In this document: piece by piece, positions 30,061-40,912 of the stretch
Numbering within the stretch: position 1 is the first letter of the stretch
How the letters are laid out: each line of letters begins with the position of its first letter
Assembly: GCA_002271215.1 (NCBI GenBank)
Contig: CP018628.1
Span: 372,001-436,000 of the forward strand
DNA from: Lelliottia jeotgali
GTDB taxonomy: Bacteria > Pseudomonadota > Gammaproteobacteria > Enterobacterales > Enterobacteriaceae
DNA: 64,000 nucleotides
Direction: 5' to 3'
Position numbers and translations under genes: made by a program
The notes under the pieces: generated by a model
The model's input: only the letters and a program-made list of their open reading frames with translations
The model's database searches: none
Told to the model about the DNA's origin: nothing

Positions 30061-31299
30061 TTAAACCGCACCACGCTTCGGCAAGAACCCCCACAGCCCC
30101 GCCAGCATCACGATGGCATACAAACTCTTCCAGCCAATCATTACCAGCAGCAGCAAACACAGTACCCCGCCGATGACCGCCAAAACGTTAAAGCGTCCTT
30201 TCAGTAATCGACACCCTGCCAGCATGCACAGCAGATAAATCATGATGAAAATGCCGTTGGCGTAAACGATCAGCGCGTCCAGATTGATGTTCAGCCAGTA
30301 GATACCCAACGTGCTCAGCACGCAGCAGCCCAGCACCGCGTTCAGTGCATTCAGCGGCAATTGACGTTTTGACAGGCGCGACAGGCGACTCTCCGGTTTG
30401 TACTGCGCCTGGGACCAGACCAGGCGGGCGAAACTCTGAATATAGATGTTCAGGCTGGCGAAGCAGGCGAGATAACCAATCACGCAGGCAATCCACAGAG
30501 CTTTGACACCAAACAACTGCACCACAATACCAGGTAGCGAAGCCGCCGCAGCCGCCTCAGCGCTATAAGCGTTGAAATGCAGCACCAGCACCGTACAGGC
30601 CCAGTAAACCGTGCCCGCCAGCAGCAGGCCAATCATCAGGGCGCGGGGGAAATCGCGCTCCGGCTGTTTGAATTCCGACGCCAGATGAGCAAACGCCTCC
30701 AGCCCGACAAAACACCAGAACATCACCGAGAGTGCGGCGAAGAGCTGAGAATGATCGACGTCGGTGATGGCCGGGAAGGGAATTTCGCCGACATGGATGT
30801 CGCCTGCCCACCAGATGGCAGCAATCAGCGCGACGATCAGCACCGCAACCAGCGTTTGCAGATTGGCGCTGGAGCTGGCGCCGCGCGAACCCACCCACCA
30901 GACGATCGCCAACGTACCCAGCTCGGCAAACAGCAGCTGTTCGTCGTGCCAGCCAAACAGCGCCTGACCAAAACCGGTTGCAATATGCAGGGCGGCAGGA
31001 AGACCAACAGGAATGACCGACAGAAAAAGCCAGCCGGTGACGCGCTCCAGCCGTGGGCCAAACGCCATGCCGACAAAATGCGCCACGCCGCCGGCGCTGG
31101 GGAAATGTCGCCCGAGCGTCGCAAAGACAATTGCAATCGGGAACACCAGCACAATCAACACTGGCCACGCCCACAGACTGTCATTGCCCGCCACCAGTGC
31201 CGCCAGCGCAGGTACGGCAAATACTCCGGTTCCTAACAAGGAGGTGGAGAGCAAACCAACACCCTGCGCCAGCCCTAGCTCCTGTTTGAGTCCACTCAT
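30061..31299 (-). CDS. yjeH: YjeH, L-methionine/branched-chain amino-acid exporter
   Basis: 412 residues (E. coli 418), about twelve hydrophobic segments, APC superfamily. The E. coli protein exports L-methionine, leucine, isoleucine and valine. The N-terminal segment GVGLLSTSLLGTGVFAVPAL contains the substrate-binding glycine-rich break typical of APC transporters. It is divergent from groES, sharing a 178-bp intergenic region. The downstream BIME marks its 3' end. Confidence 0.92.
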   Translation of the reverse strand: MSGLKQELGLAQGVGLLSTSLLGTGVFAVPALAALVAGNDSLWAWPVLIVLVFPIAIVFATLGRHFPSAGGVAHFVGMAFGPRLERVTGWLFLSVIPVGLPAALHIATGFGQALFGWHDEQLLFAELGTLAIVWWVGSRGASSSANLQTLVAVLIVALIAAIWWAGDIHVGEIPFPAITDVDHSQLFAALSVMFWCFVGLEAFAHLASEFKQPERDFPRALMIGLLLAGTVYWACTVLVLHFNAYSAEAAAAASLPGIVVQLFGVKALWIACVIGYLACFASLNIYIQSFARLVWSQAQYKPESRLSRLSKRQLPLNALNAVLGCCVLSTLGIYWLNINLDALIVYANGIFIMIYLLCMLAGCRLLKGRFNVLAVIGGVLCLLLLVMIGWKSLYAIVMLAGLWGFLPKRGAV

Positions 31300-31368
31300 C
31301 GACGTCGTCCTGCCACCATCAAAAGAGAGGCGATGGTAACACTTTCACAAATTTTTTTTCGCCTGCCC

Positions 31369-31395
31369 CTTGAAGGGGCAAAATCCGACCCCCAT
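31369..31395 (+). promoter_or_regulatory. Sigma-32 heat-shock promoter of groES-groEL
   Basis: -35 CTTGAA (31369-31374), 15-bp spacer, -10 CCCCAT (31390-31395). Both boxes match the RpoH consensus and the E. coli groE promoter. It lies about 80 bp upstream of groS. No CIRCE element is present. Confidence 0.9.
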
Positions 31396-31417
31396 CTCTC
31401 AGGGCACCAGTCGGTAA

Positions 31418-31771
<354 letters not shown>

Positions 31772-31799
31772 TCCGCGAAACGATACTGAACGAATTTGA

Positions 31800-33455
<1,656 letters not shown>

Positions 33456-33465
33456 TTTGCCCCAC

Positions 33466-33590
33466 GCCCTGCATCCTTCAGGCTGCAGATGCGTTGGCTG
33501 CGTTCGTGAACCCCAGTCACTTACTAGAGTAAGCTCCTGGGGATTCACTCACTTGCCGCCTTCCTGCAACCAGAATGATTTGGGCGTTCG
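33466..33590 (-). repeat. ERIC element between groL and its terminator
   Basis: The core reads AACCCCAGTCACTTACT followed by AGTAAGCTCCTGGGGATTC and ends with TTGCCGCCTTCCTGCAACC, the classic ERIC palindrome. It lies inside the groESL transcript, after the stop codon and before the terminator. Ends are approximate. Confidence 0.9.
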
Positions 33591-33604
33591 TGCTCCCAGA
33601 ATTG

Positions 33605-33640
33605 AAAAACCCTCAGGCAGAAATGTCTGGGGGTTTTTCT
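33605..33640 (+). terminator. groESL terminator
   Basis: Stem AAAAACCCTCAGGCA/TGTCTGGGGGTTTTT with a GAAA loop and a following T-rich run, about 150 bp after the groL stop. Confidence 0.88.
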
Positions 33641-33712
33641 TTTGGTCATCTTTTTAGTATAAGGTTTACACACGGACAACTCTTGTCCAGCTTATTGAAA
33701 ACGGGGAATAAC

Positions 33713-34066
33713 ATGCGCGTTAAAGTCTGTGCAGGGATCGTAGGGGCAGCATTGCTGCTGGCGGGATGTAGCTCCAGTAATGAGCTCTCTTCGGCGGGAC
33801 AGGGCGTTCGCTTTGCGGAAGATAAGCCGGGCAGCGAGTGCCAGCTGTTAGGCTCGGCAACCGGTGAGCAGAGCAACTGGCTGTCGGGTCAGCATGGCGA
33901 AGAAGGCGGCTCTATGCGCGGTGCGGCGAATGCCCTGCGTAATCAGGCGGCGGCAATGGGTGGCAACGTGATTTATGGTGTAAGCAGCCCAACACAAGGG
34001 ATGTTGTCGAGCTTTGCGCCAACGGCCAGCTCAATGAACGGTCAGGTTTATAAGTGCCCGAACTGA
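33713..34066 (+). CDS. yjeI: YjeI, small lipoprotein of unknown function
   Basis: 117 residues from the ATG at 33713 (MRVKVCAGIVGAALLLAGC). The lipobox LLAGC puts the acylated cysteine at residue 19, so it is probably an outer-membrane lipoprotein (serine follows the cysteine). It belongs to the DUF4156 family; the C-terminal half (MRGAANALRNQAAAMGGNVIYG) is highly conserved. Function is unknown. E. coli has yjeJ next, but it is missing here. Confidence 0.92.
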   Translation: MRVKVCAGIVGAALLLAGCSSSNELSSAGQGVRFAEDKPGSECQLLGSATGEQSNWLSGQHGEEGGSMRGAANALRNQAAAMGGNVIYGVSSPTQGMLSSFAPTASSMNGQVYKCPN

Positions 34067-34083
34067 GATAAGTGCGGGCTGAT

Positions 34084-34118
34084 GCCCTCACCCCGACCCT
34101 CTCCCACGGGAGAGGGCG
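34084..34118. repeat. CCCTCTCCC-type palindromic element
   Basis: GCCCTCACCCCGACCCTCTCCC then ACGGGAGAGGGCG: a CCCTCTCCC/GGGAGAGGG hairpin preceded by CCCTCACCC. It is the same family as at 3566-3628 and 43990-44185. It lies between yjeI and epmB, just before a terminator. Confidence 0.75.
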
Positions 34119-34127
34119 CAAACATTA

Positions 34128-34153
34128 AAAACGGCAACGGGCGTTGCCGTTTT
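34128..34153. terminator. Bidirectional terminator between yjeI and epmB
   Basis: 12-bp perfect stem AAAACGGCAACG/CGTTGCCGTTTT with a 2-nt loop; U-runs result in both directions, fitting the convergent genes. Confidence 0.88.
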
Positions 34154-34178
34154 ACTTTGACCTCTGCCACCTGCCTTT

Positions 34179-35207
34179 TTAGTTCTGACGCAGCTGCAAA
34201 TCAAGCGGTGTTTTGCTCGGTTCACCGCCAATCTCGCGCGCCAGCTTCGGCACCATATATCCTGAGACCAGCGTCAGCAGCTCGCGCATAATCTGCCGGG
34301 CCTCTTCATCACTCACCATGAAATGCGCCGCCCCCTGAACGCGGTCCAGCACGTGCAGATAGTAAGGCATGACCGAGGCATCAAATAGCGCATTGCTCAG
34401 GTCGGCGAGCGCCCGCGCGTTATCGTTGACTCCACGCAGCAGTACGCTCTGGTTCAGTAGTGTCACACCCACTTTACGCAACTGCGCCATCGCAGCGCGA
34501 AACGCGTCGTCGATTTCGTTGGCGTGGTTAATATGATTCACCAGCAGGACTTGCAGCCGTGAGTGTTCGAAGCGTGCAACCAGCGTATCGGTGATCCGGG
34601 CCGGAATCACAATCGGCAGACGGCTGTGAATGCGCAAGCGTTTGATATGCGCGATCGCTTCGAGCTGAGTGAGCAGCCAGTCCAGCTCATGATCTTTCGC
34701 CATCAGCGGATCGCCGCCGGAGAAAATGATCTCATCCAGCTCAGAATGAGCCGCAATATAGTCCAGCGCCACCTGCCAGTTGCGCTTATTGCCCTGGTTT
34801 TCGGCATACGGGAAGTGACGACGGAAGCAGTAGCGGCAATTTACCGCACATCCGCCCTTCACCAGCAGTAGCGCGCGGTTCTGGTATTTATGCAGCAGGC
34901 CAGGCACCACGCTGTTTTGTTCTTCCAGCGGATCGGTGCTAAAACCAGGCGCAGTGACGAACTCATCCTGCGAGGTAAGTACCTGTTTCAGCAACGGATC
35001 GTCGGAGTTGCCTTTCTCCATACGTGCGACAAATGCACGCGGGACGCGCAGCGCAAAAAGGCGTTTTGCCTCACGGCCAGCGAGCAGGTTTTCATCAGTG
35101 TCTATATTCAATAGACGCAGCAGTTCATCAGGACTGGTGATTACATCGGCAAGTTGCGATAACCAATCTTCTCTGGACGGGGTATTTAGGGTTACAATAT
35201 GCGCCAT
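34179..35207 (-). CDS. epmB: EpmB (YjeK), lysine 2,3-aminomutase for EF-P modification
   Basis: 342 residues, as in E. coli. It is a radical-SAM enzyme with the motif CAVNCRYCF (the CxxxCxxC cluster ligands, about residues 120-127) and a conserved PLP lysine region near the C-terminus. It converts (S)-alpha-lysine to (R)-beta-lysine, which EpmA attaches to EF-P. It stands divergent from efp with only 41 bp between the starts, so enzyme and substrate share a regulatory region. Confidence 0.97.
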   Translation of the reverse strand: MAHIVTLNTPSREDWLSQLADVITSPDELLRLLNIDTDENLLAGREAKRLFALRVPRAFVARMEKGNSDDPLLKQVLTSQDEFVTAPGFSTDPLEEQNSVVPGLLHKYQNRALLLVKGGCAVNCRYCFRRHFPYAENQGNKRNWQVALDYIAAHSELDEIIFSGGDPLMAKDHELDWLLTQLEAIAHIKRLRIHSRLPIVIPARITDTLVARFEHSRLQVLLVNHINHANEIDDAFRAAMAQLRKVGVTLLNQSVLLRGVNDNARALADLSNALFDASVMPYYLHVLDRVQGAAHFMVSDEEARQIMRELLTLVSGYMVPKLAREIGGEPSKTPLDLQLRQN

Positions 35208-35248
35208 TTTGTGGCTTAGCTACCAGTTAACAATTTTCAGAGGGCCTT

Positions 35249-35815
35249 ATGGCGACTTACTATAGCAACGATTTTCGTGCTGGTCTTAAAATCATGATGG
35301 ATGGCGAACCGTATGCGGTTGAAGCGAGCGAATTCGTTAAACCAGGTAAAGGCCAGGCATTCGCGCGCGTTAAACTGCGTCGCCTGCTGACCGGTACCCG
35401 CGTTGAGAAAACCTTCAAATCTACCGACTCCGCTGAAGGCGCTGACGTTGTCGATATGAACCTGACCTTCCTGTACAACGACGGCGAGTTCTATCACTTC
35501 ATGAACAACGAAACTTTCGAGCAGCTGGCAGCTGATGAGAAAGCCGTTGGTGATAACGCGAAATGGCTGCTGGACCAGGCTGAATGCATCGTGACCCTGT
35601 GGAACGGTCAGCCTATCTCCGTGACTCCGCCTAACTTCGTTGAGCTGGAAATCATTGAAACTGACCCAGGCCTGAAAGGTGACACCGCAGGTACTGGCGG
35701 CAAACCAGCGACGCTGTCTACTGGCGCAGTGGTTAAAGTTCCACTGTTCGTACAGATTGGCGAAGTGATCAAAGTAGATACCCGCTCTGGCGAATACGTA
35801 TCTCGCGTGAAGTAA
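35249..35815 (+). CDS. efp: Elongation factor P
   Basis: 188 residues. EF-P enters the ribosomal E site and rescues ribosomes stalled at consecutive prolines. The loop FVKPGKGQ carries Lys34, the residue modified with beta-lysine by EpmB and EpmA, both present in this window. A conserved third domain ends [12 protein letters not shown]. The promoter must lie in the short gap to epmB. Confidence 0.98.
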   Translation: MATYYSNDFRAGLKIMMDGEPYAVEASEFVKPGKGQAFARVKLRRLLTGTRVEKTFKSTDSAEGADVVDMNLTFLYNDGEFYHFMNNETFEQLAADEKAVGDNAKWLLDQAECIVTLWNGQPISVTPPNFVELEIIETDPGLKGDTAGTGGKPATLSTGAVVKVPLFVQIGEVIKVDTRSGEYVSRVK

Positions 35816-35823
35816 TTCATGTT

Positions 35824-35946
35824 TACCCTAAATAATTCGAGTTGCAGGAAGGCGGCAAGCCTGAGAATCCCCAGGAGCTTACTTAAGTAAGTGACTGGGG
35901 TGAGCAGGCGCAGCCAACGCACATGCAACTTGAAGTAAGACGGGTA
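35824..35946 (+). repeat. ERIC element between efp and ecnA
   Basis: Starts near TAAATAATTCGAGTTGCAGG, has the core AATCCCCAGGAGCTTACTT and AAGTAAGTGACTGGGGTGAG, and ends near ACTTGAAGTAAGACGGG. It is near full length (about 123 bp) and close to consensus. It fills the gap after efp. Confidence 0.92.
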
Positions 35947-35954
35947 ATGATTTG

Positions 35955-35976
35955 AGGCGCAGCGCCTGCTGCGCCT
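35955..35976 (+). terminator. Hairpin in the ecnA leader
   Basis: Perfect 9-bp stem AGGCGCAGC/GCTGCGCCT with GCCT loop, ending 17 bp before the ecnA start. There is no U-run, so it is either a weak efp terminator or a leader hairpin of ecnA. Confidence 0.45.
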
Positions 35977-35993
35977 GACTGATTCAGGCAGGG

Positions 35994-36128
35994 ATGATGA
36001 AACGTACCGTTAAAATTCTGCTGCTGCTGGCACTCTCCAGCGCGATTCTTTCCGGCTGCAACACCGCGCGTGGCGTCGGTGAAGATATTAAAGACCTCGG
36101 CCATGCTATTTCCCACGCTGCCAGTTAA
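35994..36128 (+). CDS. ecnA: Entericidin A (antidote lipoprotein)
   Basis: 44 residues: a signal peptide ending in the lipobox LSGC, then a short mature part starting CNTARGVGEDIKDLG. The first residues are MMKRTVKIL; either of two adjacent ATGs could serve. EcnA is described as the antidote to EcnB in stationary phase. The mature part is paralogous to EcnB, which follows 107 bp downstream. Confidence 0.92.
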   Translation: MMKRTVKILLLLALSSAILSGCNTARGVGEDIKDLGHAISHAAS

Positions 36129-36235
36129 TCACGTCTAATACTCCGAAAAATTCTTCCTTTTCCGTCAACCGGCGGGATCTTGTCTATCCTTAAGTGGCTA
36201 TACACAAATAACATTGGCTATAAAAGGAAGATATT

Positions 36236-36382
36236 ATGGTTAAGAAAACAATTGCAGCGATCTTTTCTGTACTGGTGCTTTCTTCAGTATTAACCGCCTG
36301 TAATACCACGCGTGGCGTGGGTGAAGATATCTCAAGCGGCGGTAGCGCGATTTCTGGTGCAGCGACGAAAGCGCAGAATTAA
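36236..36382 (+). CDS. ecnB: Entericidin B (bacteriolytic lipoprotein)
   Basis: 48 residues, nearly identical in layout to E. coli Ecn[16 protein letters not shown], lipobox LTAC, then [17 protein letters not shown]. The mature peptide can form an amphipathic helix in the membrane and promotes lysis in stationary phase under sigma-S control in E. coli. AAGGAAG lies 6-7 nt before the ATG. A hairpin follows the stop. Confidence 0.94.
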   Translation: MVKKTIAAIFSVLVLSSVLTACNTTRGVGEDISSGGSAISGAATKAQN

Positions 36383-36396
36383 AGCAGTGTTATCAG

Positions 36397-36429
36397 GACG
36401 GTACGGAACGGGTCTACCGCCGTACCGTC
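36397..36429. terminator. Hairpin after ecnB
   Basis: 10-bp perfect stem GACGGTACGG/CCGTACCGTC with a 13-nt loop. It lies between ecnB and the convergent regulator gene and overlaps the last two bases of that gene. There is no long U-run. Confidence 0.6.
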
Positions 36430-37027
36430 AGCTTTCGACTTCCTGAAGGGTCAAAAACGGTGAAAAACGGGTATCCATATGCAGCTTCATACGGATATTA
36501 CGTTTGTAGGTATACACCGTCTTACTGTTAATACTGAGTTTGCTGGCAATTTTCTGATTGCTGGCGCCTTCCATCCACAGCGTTAATACTTTTCCTTCCT
36601 GACGAGTCAGCAGCGGCGCCGCAATTTGCGGTATCTCATAGCTGGCGCAAGAGCTCAGCGCGTCATTAATTACCGCCGCCAGCGTTTCAAGCCCGGTGCT
36701 TTTGCTCACGGATGCCCAGAGTGGGAACTGTTGAATATAGTCCGACATATCCAGTTTCTCGCTGGACTGTAACAGAATAAAAGGCCGTGTCTCGCTGGCA
36801 ATCAGCACCGAGGACAGCTGCTGGATATCATTCATATCTTGCATAAAACTGTTGAGATCAGCGATGACCAGCGTCGGTTTCCATTGCAGGATGTGCTCCC
36901 TGGCAAGGAACAGGTTGTTCAGACCGGTGACCATAAATGAGCCCGGGAACAGACCTGAATGATTGAGCCAAGCTTCAAACCCGGAGCGGGTGAAGTGACA
37001 ACGGTCAATCAAGAGAATTTTAAACAT
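36428..37027 (-). CDS. ecnR: EcnR/EntR-type LuxR-family regulator
   Basis: 199 residues from the ATG at 37027 (MFKILLIDRCHFTRSG); a GTG at 37078 would add 17 residues and cannot be excluded. The N-terminal part looks like a degenerate receiver domain. The C-terminus (about residues 135-195) is a LuxR/FixJ helix-turn-helix (LLTRQEGKVLTLWMEGASN, then QKIASKLSINSKTVYTYK). Citrobacter carries a comparable regulator at the entericidin locus (EcnR/EntR), which E. coli lacks. Identity by position and architecture is likely but not proven. Confidence 0.65.
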   Translation of the reverse strand: MFKILLIDRCHFTRSGFEAWLNHSGLFPGSFMVTGLNNLFLAREHILQWKPTLVIADLNSFMQDMNDIQQLSSVLIASETRPFILLQSSEKLDMSDYIQQFPLWASVSKSTGLETLAAVINDALSSCASYEIPQIAAPLLTRQEGKVLTLWMEGASNQKIASKLSINSKTVYTYKRNIRMKLHMDTRFSPFLTLQEVES

Positions 37028-37216
37028 GTTTTTTTTCGCATCAGGCAAAGGGTTTGGCTTGCTGCCATCAGAAAGCACACCATCATAGGGAAGTCGGATG
37101 AGTGATAAAGGACTGAACTCCGTTGCATACTGAGGCTATTTCAGGCTTTAACCGACTTTTCGCAAATGGATTGAAATAAAATCAGTTTGTGGGGAAAATA
37201 GGCGCTTCACTTATGC

Positions 37217-37264
37217 CTTGCTGGACGACCTGCAAGCGCTTCGACCACCGGGGACGGCCCCAGA
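37217..37264 (+). ncRNA. Guanidine-II (mini-ykkC) riboswitch upstream of sugE
   Basis: Two small hairpins each end in an ACGR loop: CTTGCTGG-ACGA-CCTGCAAG (37217-37236) and GGGG-ACGG-CCCC (37250-37261). This pair of ACGR tetraloops is the defining feature of the guanidine-II riboswitch. It lies 15 bp before the AAGGAG of sugE (37279-37284), so guanidinium binding probably frees the ribosome-binding site. Confidence 0.88.
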
Positions 37265-37290
37265 CTGTTATTTAAGTTAAGGAGCCCGAT

Positions 37291-37608
37291 ATGTCCTGGA
37301 TTATTCTTTTGATCGCCGGTTTACTGGAAGTTGTGTGGGCCATTGGCCTGAAATACACCCACGGTTTCACCCGCCTGACCCCCAGTATCATTACCATTAC
37401 CGCCATGATCGTCAGCATTGCGCTGCTCTCCTGGGCGATGCGCACGCTGCCCGTTGGCACCGCGTATGCCGTCTGGACAGGGATTGGCGCAGTAGGTGCA
37501 GCCATCACTGGCATTCTACTGCTAGGGGAATCCGCGAGCCTGGCGCGTATCGCCAGCCTCGGGTTAATCGTCGCGGGAATTATTGGGCTAAAACTCAGCA
37601 CTCATTAA
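37291..37608 (+). CDS. sugE: SugE/Gdx, guanidinium exporter (SMR family)
   Basis: 105 residues with four membrane helices and the conserved glutamate in [16 protein letters not shown] (residue 13). Small multidrug-resistance proteins of this subtype exchange guanidinium for protons as antiparallel dimers. The guanidine-II riboswitch directly upstream supports that function over the older idea of a GroEL suppressor. Its TAA shares bases with the stop codon of the convergent blc. Confidence 0.95.
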   Translation: MSWIILLIAGLLEVVWAIGLKYTHGFTRLTPSIITITAMIVSIALLSWAMRTLPVGTAYAVWTGIGAVGAAITGILLLGESASLARIASLGLIVAGIIGLKLSTH

Positions 37609-38135
37609 TGAGGCTGTTCCACCCAAATTAATTTCGACACATCAAACCCCTGCCGGGTCGCGATATCGAGCATTTGCTGTTTCATTTCGGCTGAAATGGT
37701 CGGCGTGCGCGAGAGAATCCACAGATAATCGCGATCCGGCCCGCAGACCAGCGCATGGCGGTATTCCCGGTCCAGCGCAATCACGTTATAGCCGCCGTAG
37801 AACGGGCCAAAGAACGACACTTTCAGCGCGGCTCTGCTCGGGTCACCGGTAAAGTACGCTTTGCCGATCGACTGTTGCCACATGCCACGCTCTGGGTTGT
37901 ATCCCTTGTTAATCACCTGAATGCCGCCGTCATCCATCGTGCTATAGGTGGCGGTGACGCGCTGAAGTCCACGCTCAAAGCGGTGATCGAGACGGGCGAT
38001 TTCATACCAGGTACCAAGATAACGCTGTGCATCAAAATTGTTGACGACGGTAACGCCATTTGGCGGGGTAGGGGAACTACAGGCCACCACTAAAAACGCG
38101 GCTGTCACTGCGGCGATAACAGGCAAAATGCGCAT
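37605..38135 (-). CDS. blc: Blc, outer-membrane lipocalin lipoprotein
   Basis: 176 residues. The signal peptide ends in the lipobox VVAC, and the lipocalin signature [16 protein letters not shown] follows. Blc binds lysophospholipids and is anchored to the inner face of the outer membrane. Its AAGGA ribosome-binding site, 7 nt before the ATG, lies inside a long inverted repeat (38141-38184). It is downstream of ampC on the same strand. Confidence 0.95.
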   Translation of the reverse strand: MRILPVIAAVTAAFLVVACSSPTPPNGVTVVNNFDAQRYLGTWYEIARLDHRFERGLQRVTATYSTMDDGGIQVINKGYNPERGMWQQSIGKAYFTGDPSRAALKVSFFGPFYGGYNVIALDREYRHALVCGPDRDYLWILSRTPTISAEMKQQMLDIATRQGFDVSKLIWVEQPH

Positions 38136-38140
38136 AGAAG

Positions 38141-38184
38141 TTTCCTTGCTGTTTTTTTGTTAAGTGTAGATGACAGCAAGGAAA
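38141..38184 (-). promoter_or_regulatory. Inverted repeat covering the blc ribosome-binding site
   Basis: TTTCCTTGCTGT at 38141-38152 and ACAGCAAGGAAA at 38173-38184 are perfect 12-bp arms around a 20-nt loop. On the blc mRNA the 3' arm contains the AAGGA that precedes the start by 7 nt, so the folded leader would hide the ribosome-binding site. Confidence 0.65.
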
Positions 38185-38199
38185 ATGCGGGACAAAAGG

Positions 38200-39761
<1,562 letters not shown>

Positions 39762-39771
39762 TCAGGCCTCC

Positions 39772-40167
39772 TTACCAGAACAGTGCCACAAACAGAACGA
39801 CCACAGTCACGACTGCAGTCACCGCCCAAAGCCCTTTAATGACTGGCTCTGGCCCCATTTTCTCGCCTTTCACGATGATGTTTGCAGCTTTCGGCGCCAG
39901 CTCAAACCAGGTTTTGGTATGCAGCAGCGCAGCGGCCAGCACGATCAGGTTCAGGATCACCACGATCGGGTTTTGCAGGAAACCCACAAAACTGGCCCAG
40001 GTTTCCGGGCCGTGCTTCAGCGCGAAAACACCGTACATCAGCTCAAGGCTGAACCACACCGCCGGAACCGCCGTGCCTTCACGCAGCATATAGAAGCGAT
40101 AAAACGGCAGTTTTTTCCACCAGGTAGCCGGCATTGGCCGCACGTAGGCTTTGCGTTTAGTCGTCAT
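39772..40167 (-). CDS. frdC: FrdC, fumarate reductase membrane subunit
   Basis: 131 residues from the ATG at 40167 ([12 protein letters not shown]); a second ATG one codon earlier is also possible. Three membrane helices, one carrying the conserved glutamate region [14 protein letters not shown] involved in quinone and proton handling. It sits between frdB and frdD with about 10 bp on each side. Confidence 0.95.
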   Translation of the reverse strand: MTTKRKAYVRPMPATWWKKLPFYRFYMLREGTAVPAVWFSLELMYGVFALKHGPETWASFVGFLQNPIVVILNLIVLAAALLHTKTWFELAPKAANIIVKGEKMGPEPVIKGLWAVTAVVTVVVLFVALFW

Positions 40168-40177
40168 CATGCACTCC

Positions 40178-40912
40178 TTAGCGTGGTTTCAGGGTAGCGA
40201 TAAGAAAGTCTTTCGAGCTTTCCACTTTACCCTGCTGAATAGCGGCGGCCGGGTCAACATGCTTCGGACACACTTCCGAGCAATAGCCCACGAAGGTGCA
40301 GCTCCACACGCCATTCTGGCTGTTCAACTGCGCCATACGTTCTTTCTTCCCGTGGTCGCGGCTGTCTTCGTTGTAACGATGTGCCAGAGTAATGGCCGCC
40401 GGGCCGATGAACTCCGGATTCAGACCAAACTGCGGGCATGCGGCGTAGCACAGGCCGCAGTTGATGCAGCCGGAGAACTGATGGTATTTCGCCATCTGCG
40501 CCGGGGTCTGGGTGTTTGGACCCTGATCCGGCGTGCGTGGGTTGCCGATGATGTACGGCTTAATTGCTTCCAGACTTTCGATAAAGTGGGTCATGTCGAC
40601 CACCAGATCGCGCTCGATCGGGAAGTTGCCCAGCGCTTCGACCTTCATGCCTTTGGTGTACTCGCGCAGGAAGGTTTTACAGGCCAGCTTCGGCACTTTG
40701 TTGACCATCATGCCGCAGGAGCCGCAGATCGCCATGCGGCAGGACCAGCGATAGCTCAGGTCTGGTGCCAGGTTATCTTTGATGTACCCGAGCGCATCCA
40801 GCAGGGAAGTTTGCTCATCAAAAGGCACATCGTAGAAAGCGCTGTGCGGTGCGGCGTCCACTTCCGGGTTGTAGCGCACCACTTCAATTTTCAACGTCTG
40901 CATCTCAGCCAT
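40178..40912 (-). CDS. frdB: FrdB, fumarate reductase iron-sulfur subunit
   Basis: 244 residues from the ATG at 40912. The 2Fe-2S ligands lie in [14 protein letters not shown], and the 4Fe-4S and 3Fe-4S ligands in [12 protein letters not shown] and CSEVCPKHV. It passes electrons from menaquinol to FrdA. Its start overlaps the frdA end by 8 bp. Confidence 0.96.
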   Translation of the reverse strand: MAEMQTLKIEVVRYNPEVDAAPHSAFYDVPFDEQTSLLDALGYIKDNLAPDLSYRWSCRMAICGSCGMMVNKVPKLACKTFLREYTKGMKVEALGNFPIERDLVVDMTHFIESLEAIKPYIIGNPRTPDQGPNTQTPAQMAKYHQFSGCINCGLCYAACPQFGLNPEFIGPAAITLAHRYNEDSRDHGKKERMAQLNSQNGVWSCTFVGYCSEVCPKHVDPAAAIQQGKVESSKDFLIATLKPR

